In this document: positions 16,317-26,612 of the stretch, one piece after another
Position numbering within the stretch: the first letter of the stretch is position 1
How the letters are laid out: the number at the start of each line of letters is the position of its first letter
From: an uncultured Christensenella sp.
Lineage (GTDB): Bacteria; Bacillota; Clostridia; Christensenellales; UBA1242
Length of the DNA: 60,853 nucleotides
Assembly (NCBI GenBank): GCA_949287685.1
Contig: CASEHF010000004.1
Location: 1-60,853 of the forward strand
Reading direction: 5' to 3'
Notes under the pieces: model-generated
What the model saw: the letters and a program-made list of their open reading frames with translations, nothing else
The model's database searches: none
What the model was told of the DNA's origin: nothing
Position numbers and translations under genes: made by a program

Positions 16317-17621
16317 ATGATTTCACTCGTGGTTACTGCGGATACGAAAAATTACAACCTTCACGAGCGCGACCAAGCATTCGCAAACCTAATGGTACAA
16401 TTTAAGCAGCCCTTTGAAATTGTCTATGTGGCTAATGCTGACTACGGCTTTTTAGGCGAACTTAAAAAAATTGTATCGGATAATCCAAATCGAAAGTTGG
16501 TAGTGACTGCCGCATCGACAAACATTAACACACAGATTTACACGGCACTTGACCAAACCGAAAACGGTGACTGTCTACTAATCACTATGGATACTGATGT
16601 AGATTTGATTAAAAAAATGCTAATGAAGCACTTCGATGGTGCAGATTTAGTATTCGTAAAAAAGAAAGAAAACTGGTTTAAGGCATTCTTTATTGCCCTA
16701 GGGCGTGCAACCTACCAAATGGGGTTAAAACTTCTCGGGCGTGGGCGCGACCTTTGCTGCGACCCTAGAATTGTGCTGCTTAACAATCGTTCGGTAAACA
16801 CTATTATTCTAAACCCAGTACTTAGCAAGGCGCTGAGACTTGTAAACCCCGACCCAGAGCGTGAGGCACGCGTACTGACCGAGGATAAACTCTATGACAA
16901 CCCCACCCCTTCGCAACAAAACAGTAATAACTCCTTTATGGCGCTAGGTATTGTGTCTCTGTTTTACATCATTGCACTATTCGTAATGGCAATCATATTC
17001 CCCATATTCAACTCTGGGCTATATACCGTTTGGGTATTAATCGCCATTATCGTGTGGGTAATACTTGGAGTCGTGGGTGCGGTGCTGGCTGCACGATTTA
17101 TATATAACACGCGCCTAGGCATACCCGTGGCTATTAATTTAGCGAATGAACCTGTCATCAACATTACGGAAATCGTGCGCAGTGGCGATGAAATCAGCGA
17201 GGAGACTGTTAGTAGCGAATCCGATGATATAGAAAATATAGACACAGAACTAGAGTATACCGAGGATGTGACACCTAGTGATGAAGCACTAGAAAATGCT
17301 GAGGAAAACACTATAGAGAATGAGCAAAACAATGCAGCCTCCCCTACTAAAAACGAAGCTGTCGAAACATTAAACGCAACAGAAAAGAACTCAAACTCTA
17401 CCGAGACAAAAGAAAAGCCCACAGAGGAAAAGACAAAAGTCACAAAGAAAGCAGACACTACTAAATCAACCACGAAAAAGGCTAGCACTACCACAAAAAA
17501 ACAAAGCACCACAAAAAAGACAAATACAAAAACTAGCGCTAGCAAGAAAAAAACCGCAAGTGCTACACAACCGCAAATTTCTAGAGTAAAGAGCACTCGA
17601 ACACCAAAAACAAAAAAGTGA
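16317..17621 (+). CDS. Degenerate glycosyltransferase-like membrane protein with Lys/Thr-rich tail
   Basis: Start chosen at ATG 16317 because GAGAGGT lies just upstream; the earlier ATG has no ribosome site. Of 434 residues, about 1-180 resemble a family 2 glycosyltransferase of the dolichol-phosphate-mannose type, but the usual DxD-like motif reads TMDTDVD. Two membrane helices lie near 205-265. From about 290 to the end it is low complexity: first acidic (Glu/Asn), then Lys/Thr/Ser repeats ending in TRTPKTKK. The basic tail could bind nucleic acid or anionic polymer. It is 11 bp from gap. Activity is uncertain. Confidence 0.7.
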   Translation: MISLVVTADTKNYNLHERDQAFANLMVQFKQPFEIVYVANADYGFLGELKKIVSDNPNRKLVVTAASTNINTQIYTALDQTENGDCLLITMDTDVDLIKKMLMKHFDGADLVFVKKKENWFKAFFIALGRATYQMGLKLLGRGRDLCCDPRIVLLNNRSVNTIILNPVLSKALRLVNPDPEREARVLTEDKLYDNPTPSQQNSNNSFMALGIVSLFYIIALFVMAIIFPIFNSGLYTVWVLIAIIVWVILGVVGAVLAARFIYNTRLGIPVAINLANEPVINITEIVRSGDEISEETVSSESDDIENIDTELEYTEDVTPSDEALENAEENTIENEQNNAASPTKNEAVETLNATEKNSNSTETKEKPTEEKTKVTKKADTTKSTTKKASTTTKKQSTTKKTNTKTSASKKKTASATQPQISRVKSTRTPKTKK

Positions 17622-17626
17622 GGTAA

Positions 17627-18646
<1,020 letters not shown>

Positions 18647-18655
18647 GGAGATAGA

Positions 18656-19135
18656 ATGCGCTGTCCAAATTGCGGAGCGAGAATAAATAGAGGGGCGAAT
18701 GTGTGCTTTAAGTGTGGGACTAGGCTATCGCAGATTCAACACGCGAGTCACCAGGCGGTAAAAAAGGCACGCGCCGAATACGAGCCTGAGAAAATCGTGT
18801 ACACCACTTGCTGGCCGAGCGACTTAAACCACACTAAAACCCTACTCTACTGCATATTTTTAGGGCTATTTGGCGCGCACTACTTTTATGTAAAGCGGCC
18901 AATACCTGGAATAATCTATGCGGTATGTTGGTCGCTTTTTATATTATTCTATATTGTGTCCTATGCGGTCCTTGGGCCTCAAAATGGCTACCCTAGTTAC
19001 GAGAGTTACGGTATGCAAATGGTTTCTATTTTTGTAGCCATTATGGGAGCGCTGGTGGCAATCTTTTGGCTCACGGACATCTTTAGAATAATTTTCAAGC
19101 GCTTTAAAATACCCGTTGTCCTCGAAACAAAGTGA
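18656..19135 (+). CDS. Zinc-ribbon TM2-domain membrane protein
   Basis: A 159-residue protein starting with a zinc ribbon (CPNCG at 3-7, CFKCG at 17-21). A TM2 domain follows: an LLYCIFLGLFGAHYFYV segment near 63-79 with the Gly-Ala-His-Tyr motif, then two more hydrophobic helices. The function of TM2 proteins in bacteria is not settled. AAGGAGA lies between the gap stop and its ATG (9 bp), so it is in the gap operon. Confidence 0.8.
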   Translation: MRCPNCGARINRGANVCFKCGTRLSQIQHASHQAVKKARAEYEPEKIVYTTCWPSDLNHTKTLLYCIFLGLFGAHYFYVKRPIPGIIYAVCWSLFILFYIVSYAVLGPQNGYPSYESYGMQMVSIFVAIMGALVAIFWLTDIFRIIFKRFKIPVVLETK

Positions 19136-19139
19136 GACA

Positions 19140-19168
19140 TTGACAAAAGCGCAAAAGTCTAGTATAAT
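19140..19168 (+). promoter_or_regulatory. Consensus promoter of mnmA
   Basis: TTGACA (19140-19145), a 17-bp spacer and TATAAT (19163-19168): a perfect match, starting four bases after the TM2 gene stop. Confidence 0.88.
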
Positions 19169-19196
19169 TTAACTAGAATCGTATCTAGGAGCAAAA

Positions 19197-20393
19197 ATGA
19201 AAACTATAGTTGTAGGAATGAGCGGTGGCGTCGATTCGAGCGTGGCCGCTCTACTTTTAAAAAATCAAGGTTATAGCGTTATCGGCCTCTTTATGAAAAA
19301 TTGGGAGGAAAAAGATGCTTTGGGTCGCTGCACCAGCACGCAGGACTACGAGGATATGTGCCGTGTTTGCGATAAAATCGGTATCCCCTACTACTCGGTA
19401 AACTTTACAAAAGAGTACTACGAGCGCGTTTTTGAGTATTTTTTGAAAAGTTACAAAGAGGGGCGCACCCCCAACCCCGATGTGCTTTGCAATCGCGAGA
19501 TTAAATTCGGTCCATTTTTGAAAAAGGCACTTTTATTAGGTGCGGACAAAATCGCTACAGGGCATTACGCGCGCGTGAGCGAAAAAAACGGACTCTATTA
19601 CCTACAAAAATGTAAGGATACTACAAAAGACCAGACATACTTTTTAAATCAACTAAATCAACAACAATTAAGTTACACCGTGTTCCCGCTCGCGGACTTA
19701 CTCAAAACCGAGGTGCGACAAATCGCCAGCAAGAACGGGTTAATCACCGCAAATAAAAAAGACAGCACTGGAATCTGCTTTATTGGTGAGCGAAATTTCC
19801 GCGAATTTTTATCTAAATACCTACCCGCAAAACCTGGAGAAATTAAAACAACCACAGGAAAAACGATTGGGCGGCACAATGGACTAATGTACTACACAAT
19901 TGGGCAGCACAAGGGGTTAGGAATTGGCGGGCAAAAAGATGAGGCGGCGGGAGCGTGGTTTGTGGTGGCAAAAGACTTGACCACTAATACGCTAACAGTT
20001 GCCCAAGGGTCTAACAAAGACCTATATTCCATAGGGCTCGAGACCGCTGGATTTAACTGGATTCCCGCTCTCCCAACGCCACAAAACCTACCTTCATTAT
20101 TTAATAGTAGCGAAACTCGAAATTCTCTCGACCTCCTCGAAAATGATGAAAAAAGTGCAAAAAATCGTGTTTTTTTGCAAAAAAACACTGAAAAAACGCA
20201 AAAATTTGAATGTTTTGCAAAATTTCGCTACCGCCAGCCCGACCAAAAAGTTTTCTGTGAAGTACAAAATAACAATGTAAAAATTACATTTGACAAACCG
20301 CAGCGCGCGATTACCCAAGGGCAGTTTTGCGTACTTTATGATAGCGCTGGTAACTGTCTTGGCGGCGGAGAAATTGATAAAATTTTTAAATAA
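19197..20393 (+). CDS. mnmA: tRNA-specific 2-thiouridylase MnmA
   Basis: A 398-residue PP-loop enzyme that puts sulfur on U34 of Lys, Glu and Gln tRNAs. PP-loop SGGVDSS is at 9-15; the catalytic Cys in [14 protein letters not shown] is near 98 and the second Cys in GICFIGER near 194. The C-terminal barrel is interrupted by an extra stretch of about 36 residues (about 300-336, rich in Ser, Asn, Lys and Glu) just before the conserved KFRYRQPDQ. The DNA coding for it (20094-20204) is A-rich and simple. The reading frame is kept, so the enzyme may still work. Confidence 0.95.
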   Translation: MKTIVVGMSGGVDSSVAALLLKNQGYSVIGLFMKNWEEKDALGRCTSTQDYEDMCRVCDKIGIPYYSVNFTKEYYERVFEYFLKSYKEGRTPNPDVLCNREIKFGPFLKKALLLGADKIATGHYARVSEKNGLYYLQKCKDTTKDQTYFLNQLNQQQLSYTVFPLADLLKTEVRQIASKNGLITANKKDSTGICFIGERNFREFLSKYLPAKPGEIKTTTGKTIGRHNGLMYYTIGQHKGLGIGGQKDEAAGAWFVVAKDLTTNTLTVAQGSNKDLYSIGLETAGFNWIPALPTPQNLPSLFNSSETRNSLDLLENDEKSAKNRVFLQKNTEKTQKFECFAKFRYRQPDQKVFCEVQNNNVKITFDKPQRAITQGQFCVLYDSAGNCLGGGEIDKIFK

Positions 20394-20510
20394 ATTTATC
20401 TATAACCACTTTCAAAAACCTACAACTTTTTGAGAGTGATACTCATTTATAACGCACATATGCCTAGCAAGTCTTTATTGACTATATAATTGTTATTCAA
20501 AACGGTTTTA

Positions 20511-20539
20511 TTTACAAACAGGCTAAAATATGCTATACT
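20511..20539 (+). promoter_or_regulatory. Promoter of the unknown gene 20564-21436
   Basis: TTTACA (20511-20516), a 17-bp spacer and TATACT (20534-20539), 25 bp before the ATG. Confidence 0.7.
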
Positions 20540-20563
20540 TAATAAAAAAATTTGCGAGGAAAT

Positions 20564-21436
20564 ATGAACAAATTTCAAAACTATGTTTGGGAAAATTGTG
20601 ACAGGGACAACCTTACCTACTCCATTGAGTACTGGAAAAAGGAATATCAGGCTGGCAAGATTGACTATAGCGAAATGCAGCACAAAGTCAACGCTGATTT
20701 TTACAAGGAGTATCTCGATAACTTTTGCGAAACAAAATTAAAGAACGGTCGCAGACCCAGCCAAGAATCACGCACGGGACTCGTTAACCTTGAGTTAGTC
20801 CAATGGCTCGTAATTTACGATGAGCAGAACCGCAAAGCGCAGTTTGTGCCATTCGTGTTTAACAACGACCAAACCAAAATAAAAACCTTACTCGACAATA
20901 AGTTATATACAATTTACCCTGATGAGGCTTCGCTACAGCGTGAAATCTCAAGGTTAGACTCTCTCAACGCTAGCAAAATTTACTCCGAACTTGTTAAAGA
21001 AAATGAGCGTATGAATAGAAATATCAGGGGCGCCAGCATAAACAAACGAAGCCTCGAGGAGACCGCGCGCGCTCGTGCGGGATTTGAGACAAAAAAGCAA
21101 ATCCGCGAAAAATTATATGATTTACTAAAAACGGACTATACCCGCAACCGCAAAGTTGACTCCGTCAAAATTTATGATAGTTTCGCGCTTATGGATTCTT
21201 ATGTGTTTTTTAAATCATGTGCCGACAGTCGCGGATATCGCGGAATGCTATTAAATAAATATGTCAAAAACATTGATAATCAATATGTGCTAGACTTAGA
21301 TTATATTGCCACTATCGCAAATGGCATTAGCGAACTAGAATCAGTCAGTATGCTATACTTTCTAGAGGAGCGCGACATACAAAATAAACTCGTAGAAAAG
21401 CAAACTCGCGCCTCTAAAAAAATTACAGATTTTTAA
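20564..21436 (+). CDS. Hypothetical helical protein
   Basis: A 290-residue protein that I do not recognise. The start is ATG 20564 with GCGAGGA upstream. It is soluble and charged: an N-terminal region with Trp/Tyr (about 1-35), a possible small beta region near 75-110 (VQWLVIYDEQNRKAQFVPFV), a basic helical stretch near 140-190 and a helical end. It has its own promoter and terminator. No motif suggests an enzyme. Confidence 0.8.
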   Translation: MNKFQNYVWENCDRDNLTYSIEYWKKEYQAGKIDYSEMQHKVNADFYKEYLDNFCETKLKNGRRPSQESRTGLVNLELVQWLVIYDEQNRKAQFVPFVFNNDQTKIKTLLDNKLYTIYPDEASLQREISRLDSLNASKIYSELVKENERMNRNIRGASINKRSLEETARARAGFETKKQIREKLYDLLKTDYTRNRKVDSVKIYDSFALMDSYVFFKSCADSRGYRGMLLNKYVKNIDNQYVLDLDYIATIANGISELESVSMLYFLEERDIQNKLVEKQTRASKKITDF

Positions 21437-21457
21437 TGTTTGCCTTGTATTTATATA

Positions 21458-21492
21458 GTGCTATGCAATACTATGCAAAGTACTATGCAATA
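21458..21492. repeat. Three direct half sites of the GTACTATGCAAT family
   Basis: GTGCTATGCAA, ACTATGCAA and GTACTATGCAAT follow one another in the same orientation directly after an unknown gene and before its terminator. Confidence 0.75.
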
Positions 21493-21493
21493 T

Positions 21494-21519
21494 AAAAACG
21501 CGTAAAATACGCGTTTTTT
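21494..21519 (+). terminator. Terminator of the unknown gene 20564-21436
   Basis: AAAAACGCGTA pairs with TACGCGTTTTT around AAA, followed by T residues. Confidence 0.85.
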
Positions 21520-21611
21520 CTTATTTTTATCGATTTTTATTGTATTTCGTTTATTTTTAACTAGTTTGGTCCTATACATTCTCTCAATTCAAACATAGAG
21601 AAATTTAAGAA

Positions 21612-22940
21612 CTACATTAACAAATTCCCATCATCTGTTTCGACTACTTTTAAGATATTTACCTGCTGCCCTGTGTCCGCGTTTACATAGATATAGTAGG
21701 TAGAGCCACCACTCACACACATAAACTCATAACACAGTGTCTCCCCCACATAATCATTTGGAATGATTGCGAGTTTAACGGTACGGACATCGACATCCAT
21801 TGTCAGCGCCGCTCTTGCCTCGATTTCATCGATTGCGGGGCTTAAATTTTTTCTCTCGGTGTGGTTATATGCCCAACTCTGCGCTTCCCAACCTACAATA
21901 TTCCCAGTATCGCACGCAACCTTTACTTTAATCATATCGGGGTAAACTATGACATCATTTTGAATGCTGCATAAATTTACATACGCAAAACCTTCGCTTA
22001 CAGTACTCCAAACAGCCCTCACATCAGTAAAACCAATGCTTTTTGCAAAGGTTTCAGCAGCCGTGCGACACTCATCTTCACTCTTTACCGCACTCCCCGC
22101 TTCATAACCACTATTTAACTGAAGCAAAATTCCATCACGCTTTGTGACTTGTGCAAAATAGTTTTCATCTCCCTTTGAAATCATGAAGTTAAAGGTCTCA
22201 AATTTGCCATTTGTTTCACCATTTTGAGTTACTTCATAGCCAACAAACCACTCTTTTACTCGATTAAGCGCTTCCGTTGCATTAATTTCATTTTCTGACA
22301 AGCCTTTTATTTCTTTATTTGTCACCGAATCACTAAAAGGTCCATCATAGATAAGTTGCGGGTATTCGACAATATCATTATTTAGTCCATTGAACTGGTT
22401 ATTGAAATCACTTGTATCCTTATTTGGGTCCTTTACATGGTCAACAATCGAATAGTCAGTCGAAACCAGCACAACTAGGCGATTTAATTCGTATTTTATA
22501 TTTTGACTCGACTCGTGAAGTGCTGCAATTTGATCCATATCATCCATACTAATTTCATCACCATCGATTAAATCCTGCTGTAATACTAGACAAAAGCCAC
22601 TCAATTGATTGACAAAAGTTGTCGTATCGTTGATAGCATTATGCTCAATTGGCAAAGTGGCAATATTGTCTTGTGCCGTATTTGCGAGCGCCACAATATT
22701 TGAGAGATACTTGCTCTGCACATTTTTATCGGTCGAAACCTCTAATTTACTCAAATTTGACTCAATATTATTAATATTATCGGTTAATTCATATAAATTG
22801 CGCTGATAAACATACTCAAGTTGTGTTTTATACATACCCAAAGTATTTGCCGTTGTCGCCCAACTTACTCCAGCGTAAGTGAGCGCTCCCGCCCCCACCA
22901 CACAACTTAGCACTATCGCCGCAATCGCTCCTTTTTTCAT
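21612..22940 (-). CDS. ypeB: Germination protein YpeB
   Basis: A 442-residue protein starting MKKGAIAAIVLSC at 22940 after AAAGGAGTG. It has an N-terminal membrane anchor (about 4-26), a long helical region (about 35-165) and C-terminal PepSY-like domains with the YVNADTGQQVNIL end. YpeB is needed for localisation and stability of the spore cortex-lytic enzyme SleB, which is encoded just upstream in the same operon (100 bp apart). The pair degrades cortex peptidoglycan in germination. Confidence 0.92.
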   Translation of the reverse strand: MKKGAIAAIVLSCVVGAGALTYAGVSWATTANTLGMYKTQLEYVYQRNLYELTDNINNIESNLSKLEVSTDKNVQSKYLSNIVALANTAQDNIATLPIEHNAINDTTTFVNQLSGFCLVLQQDLIDGDEISMDDMDQIAALHESSQNIKYELNRLVVLVSTDYSIVDHVKDPNKDTSDFNNQFNGLNNDIVEYPQLIYDGPFSDSVTNKEIKGLSENEINATEALNRVKEWFVGYEVTQNGETNGKFETFNFMISKGDENYFAQVTKRDGILLQLNSGYEAGSAVKSEDECRTAAETFAKSIGFTDVRAVWSTVSEGFAYVNLCSIQNDVIVYPDMIKVKVACDTGNIVGWEAQSWAYNHTERKNLSPAIDEIEARAALTMDVDVRTVKLAIIPNDYVGETLCYEFMCVSGGSTYYIYVNADTGQQVNILKVVETDDGNLLM

Positions 22941-23040
22941 AAAAACACTCCTTTTTTTCAAAAAATTACGCTTTTTTAGCAATTTTGCTACTTTTTATTA
23001 AAATTTTACGCATTTCGTAAACATTTTGCCAAGAAAGTTT

Positions 23041-23712
23041 TTATATTGCAAAATTATGCTTCCCTATAGTCGTAACTATAGTTCGTGACCATATCCAACT
23101 ACTGGTCGCAGTGTTAGGGTTGTAATAATACAACGCGCCATATGTCGGGTCCCAACCATTTAGAGCATCTCGAGCAGCATTGTACGCAGATTGATTAGGC
23201 TCGAGATTAATCTGCCCATCATTTACACAAGTAAAGGCATATGGTTGATATATAACTCCGTAAATAGTATTTGGAAACTTGCTACTAGCCACGCGATTCA
23301 ATATCACCGCACCTATTGCTACTTGCCCCACATATGGCTCCCCTCGCGCTTCGGCGTGAATACATTTAGCCAGTAGGTAAAGGTCATTGCTTGATTGTGA
23401 ACTCAAATTCATACCGAGTGCGGCGGCAGTCTTACTCCCCACGATACCATCGGGGTCAAGCCCATTGTTGCGCTGGAACCATATAACTGCACTACGAGTT
23501 TTTGACCCAAAAATCCCATCCACCTCTCCCGTGTAATATCCCCAATTTTTGAGTTTTTGCTGCACGGTACGAATTTGCGAAGTTGTCAGTCCTGTCTCAA
23601 CGGCTAGTTCAGTCGTGTAAGTATATGGATTAAAAAGCCCCACAACACCTATCCCAACAATCGCCAACAGACACAGCCCTAACCCGAACCCTTTTATCAA
23701 CTTTTTATTCAT
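23041..23712 (-). CDS. sleB: Spore cortex-lytic enzyme SleB
   Basis: A 223-residue exported enzyme: signal/anchor helix at about 5-28, a peptidoglycan-binding domain at about 40-100 (VQQKLKNWGYYTGEVDGIFG) and a hydrolase_2 lytic transglycosylase domain at about 115-223 with the catalytic Glu in CIHAEARGEP. It cuts muramic-delta-lactam cortex. Start at 23712 because GGAGGGGGTT precedes that ATG. It is followed by ypeB, as in Bacillus and many clostridia. Confidence 0.95.
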   Translation of the reverse strand: MNKKLIKGFGLGLCLLAIVGIGVVGLFNPYTYTTELAVETGLTTSQIRTVQQKLKNWGYYTGEVDGIFGSKTRSAVIWFQRNNGLDPDGIVGSKTAAALGMNLSSQSSNDLYLLAKCIHAEARGEPYVGQVAIGAVILNRVASSKFPNTIYGVIYQPYAFTCVNDGQINLEPNQSAYNAARDALNGWDPTYGALYYYNPNTATSSWIWSRTIVTTIGKHNFAI

Positions 23713-23785
23713 AACCCCCTCCAAAATGCAAAATTTTTTATAAAAATGCGCTTTTTTAGTTAAATTTGCGCTATTTTACAATTTT

Positions 23786-24328
23786 TTAATTAAAAAACGA
23801 TTTGATAATTTCTACTAACTTCGAGCGATATACAATATTTTGAGAACCATCTAAATTTGCATTGACAAAGCAAAGTGGCGGATATACCACGCACCACCAA
23901 TTGTTGCCAGTACCGCTGCCAAGCTCGACAATTAAACTATCGTACTCACCACTCTCCAGCACAACATCATCATAACACCGCGTAGGAAACTCCTCGCGCC
24001 TTAACTCTGCCTTTGCCCCATAATTATAACCATAATTTTGCAATGTTAAACACACAACTTCCGTAATTTCATCAATATTTTTCGAAACTAATTCCATGGC
24101 CTCAGCCTTAGTAGTAGCCTCTGCTAAAATTGGAGTTAGATAATTTACCAATGCATCTTTGACCTGATACTTTACAGCCTGGTCAATTGTATCATTACTA
24201 TTTGCACGAATATGTATTCTCAAAAAACTGTCGGGGGTTAATGTTGGAGCACTCGCACTACTGAGCCCCACTACACCACCTAAAATCGCTAGTATTACCG
24301 CTATAATAATTCCTAATTGTTTTGCCAT
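23786..24328 (-). CDS. spoIIR: Stage II sporulation protein R
   Basis: A 180-residue secreted signalling protein. The N-terminal hydrophobic segment (about 4-26) is followed by the family motif SFLRIHIRANSND (about 34-46) and a C-terminal GNNWWCVVYPPLCFV (about 146-160). It is made in the forespore and triggers SpoIIGA to process pro-sigmaE in the mother cell. Start at 24328 with GAGGTGG upstream. It is uncommon to see it directly before sleB-ypeB. Confidence 0.94.
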   Translation of the reverse strand: MAKQLGIIIAVILAILGGVVGLSSASAPTLTPDSFLRIHIRANSNDTIDQAVKYQVKDALVNYLTPILAEATTKAEAMELVSKNIDEITEVVCLTLQNYGYNYGAKAELRREEFPTRCYDDVVLESGEYDSLIVELGSGTGNNWWCVVYPPLCFVNANLDGSQNIVYRSKLVEIIKSFFN

Positions 24329-24392
24329 TTTTCCACCTCGAGTACAAATATTGACAATTATAAATTTTCTATAACAAAAATTTAAAAATAAA

Positions 24393-24424
24393 GTACTATG
24401 CAATCAAAAAACATTGCATAGTAC
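24393..24424. repeat. Perfect 12-bp inverted repeat (GTACTATGCAAT family)
   Basis: GTACTATGCAAT, an eight-base loop, ATTGCATAGTAC: the same arms and spacing as at 8686. It lies between sipL and spoIIR, in the 5' region of spoIIR. Confidence 0.88.
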
Positions 24425-24471
24425 CATAAAATTAGTGAAAATTTAGTATTTTTTGCACAATTTAAAATAAA

Positions 24472-25998
24472 TTATAGTTTTCTTTCTCTATATACAATTA
24501 CGCGGCTAGGGGCTGTAATGGGGAAAGTCAAATCAGGATTTTGCGCTAGTATTAATTCACTCGGGACATTGAGAGCCTTTGACACCTGCCACAAATCCTC
24601 CGCCTCGGGTATAATGTAGATACCAATTGCGTTTTGGTTTTCTGTCCTTTTTTCTCCCAAACTCACACTTTGTAAAATTGCGTTTGTATCGGTTTTTAAC
24701 ATAGTTGTCTCAATAGCGAGTTCTGCTAGAATGTCAATTTCTTTTGATTTTTTATTTCGAGCCTCGATATCACGCGGAACGATATTTATTGCAATTATAT
24801 CAGCATCGGCATCGCGCTTTAGATTAACCACAAACGGCACTTCGGCAAAAACCGATTGGGTCGTGCCCTCATCATCATCGAGAGTATAGACAATATTGCA
24901 ATTCATGACCCCCGTAACCATTATTTCGCCATTTTCGACCTCACGCGTTTTTTCAATCACATTACCCGCACAAACCGCCAGCACCCTATCGATTCGCGGC
25001 GAATCCTCCCCTAGCACTATGCTGCCATCAATTTTTTCAAAACTCAAATCGCTCGAAATAAGGTTTTGGGATAAAAAGGAAGCATACTCTGTATTGAGAT
25101 TATAGCGCGGGCAGAATGCATCAGCCACCACCTCGACTGTTTTATTTTGATGCACAAAAATATTTGAATGCACGGAATTTTTAAGAATAATCGTACTTTT
25201 TGCGCTATTTAACTCGCCTTGCACCTCATATGAGGTCATACACACTTGAATTGTAGCTGAAATTACATCAGTAGGAACTACATTGTTAGCAAGTATTTCG
25301 TGCGTAAAATTTTGCGTTATTCGCTGGTTTTTGAGTTTCGGCTGTTCATCAGCGCTCAAGTAAACAATATTAGTGTAAATTTCGCCACTTAGAGAAATAA
25401 CATCGTTTCCCGCCTCGGCTTTACTCAACACAGCCTTACTTTCAACGCACAAAATTTGACTAATCGAGGGTGGCAAATCGGACTCAATTTCGATTTCAAA
25501 ACTTTGCGAAGTCGCCGCAAGCAAATCAGAGTATGCTAAATCCTCCTTTTTCTGCTCCGCTACAGAAACATCCTCGATATATTTAACTTTATCAAGGGCT
25601 ATCATCACCGATTTTACCAAAATATTAGCCGTAAAAGTAACCGCCTGCTCTGATGCCTGCACCGCCGAAACCCCTACACTATGCGCTGTCGCAAAAATCT
25701 CAGTTTCGGGAGTGATTTCGCTATTCATAATATGTGCAGTAAAGTTCGAAGCGCTTTCTAAACAAGCATAACCTCCCTCAACCTTTTCAATTAGCACTTT
25801 AACACTCAACTTTCCATCAATTTGCGCACTACCGTTATTTGGAATCACTTGCTCAACGCACGGCATAACATTTAATGAGATTACTCGCAAAATCGCACCC
25901 TCAGTATTTGCCACAGTCATAACCGCTGGAATCGTATCTTTTCCTAAAAACTTAATGTACTTTACATCAAAATCTCCACTCTTTGGATTAAATGCCAT
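24472..25998 (-). CDS. sipL: SipL-like SPOCS/LysM spore morphogenesis protein
   Basis: A 508-residue protein with SPOCS (DUF3794) domains through most of its length, seen as repeated beta-rich segments such as EQVIPNNGSAQIDGKLSVKV, and a C-terminal LysM motif (about 462-505, ending PSRVIVYRERKL). SipL of Clostridioides binds SpoIVA at the forespore surface and is needed for coat assembly; it is the clostridial counterpart of SpoVID. Start at 25998 because GGAGGGCGAA precedes that ATG. Other SPOCS/LysM proteins exist, so the name is by domain order. Confidence 0.82.
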   Translation of the reverse strand: MAFNPKSGDFDVKYIKFLGKDTIPAVMTVANTEGAILRVISLNVMPCVEQVIPNNGSAQIDGKLSVKVLIEKVEGGYACLESASNFTAHIMNSEITPETEIFATAHSVGVSAVQASEQAVTFTANILVKSVMIALDKVKYIEDVSVAEQKKEDLAYSDLLAATSQSFEIEIESDLPPSISQILCVESKAVLSKAEAGNDVISLSGEIYTNIVYLSADEQPKLKNQRITQNFTHEILANNVVPTDVISATIQVCMTSYEVQGELNSAKSTIILKNSVHSNIFVHQNKTVEVVADAFCPRYNLNTEYASFLSQNLISSDLSFEKIDGSIVLGEDSPRIDRVLAVCAGNVIEKTREVENGEIMVTGVMNCNIVYTLDDDEGTTQSVFAEVPFVVNLKRDADADIIAINIVPRDIEARNKKSKEIDILAELAIETTMLKTDTNAILQSVSLGEKRTENQNAIGIYIIPEAEDLWQVSKALNVPSELILAQNPDLTFPITAPSRVIVYRERKL

Positions 25999-26225
25999 TT
26001 CGCCCTCCTGAAATTTTCTAACAATAATGTATTTATTAAAGTTAAAAAATATGACAAAATTGCACTTATAGCAACATTTATGCGGCTTTTTCATAACATT
26101 AAGTATATGTTATATTACTTTCTCTAAAGATTTGGCTGTCTCACGGTTTTTTCACAAATCGAATTATTTAAACACCACTTAAATAATAAAAAATACTATA
26201 ATTCGCGAAAAATACGAAATTTTAA

Positions 26226-26274
26226 CGAAAAAAGAGCAAAAAAACGCGTTTTTTTACGAATTTTTGCTCTTTTT
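26226..26274 (-). terminator. Terminator of veg
   Basis: AAAGAGCAAAAA pairs with TTTTTGCTCTTT, with an inner AACGCGTT dyad; it directly follows the veg stop on the minus strand. Confidence 0.8.
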
Positions 26275-26517
26275 CTATTCTTTTAATCCAATTTTAACAT
26301 CGCCGCAAAGCACATCACTGTAACTATAACTCAACTTTTCGTTCTTTATTGAGTTAGCGAGGCGGACTACAAAGACACTATTATAGATGTCCTCAAGCAC
26401 CCCTTCGTAACGCGTAATTTTTTTGCGACCCTGGTTTACTTCCATTTCGATATTTTTGCCTTTAAGCTTTAAAATCTCAATTTTCACTTGGTTTAAATCC
26501 ATTGTAGGTTTGCGCAT
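26275..26517 (-). CDS. veg: Veg family protein
   Basis: An 80-residue protein with the DUF1021/Veg fold: VNQGRKKITRYEGVLEDIYN in the centre and SVFVVRLANSIKNEKLSYSY after it, as in the Bacillus Veg protein, a small SH3-like protein linked to biofilm and spore outgrowth. Start at 26517 after AAAGGGGAG. The usual neighbourhood (near yabG or ispE) is not seen here. Confidence 0.9.
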   Translation of the reverse strand: MRKPTMDLNQVKIEILKLKGKNIEMEVNQGRKKITRYEGVLEDIYNSVFVVRLANSIKNEKLSYSYSDVLCGDVKIGLKE

Positions 26518-26612
26518 AATACTCCCCTTTTGCAATAAAGTATGCGCAAAAACGGTGCTTTTAATCATATTTTACTAAAATTTTCACTTTTTTCACAAAA
26601 TTTACGGACATT

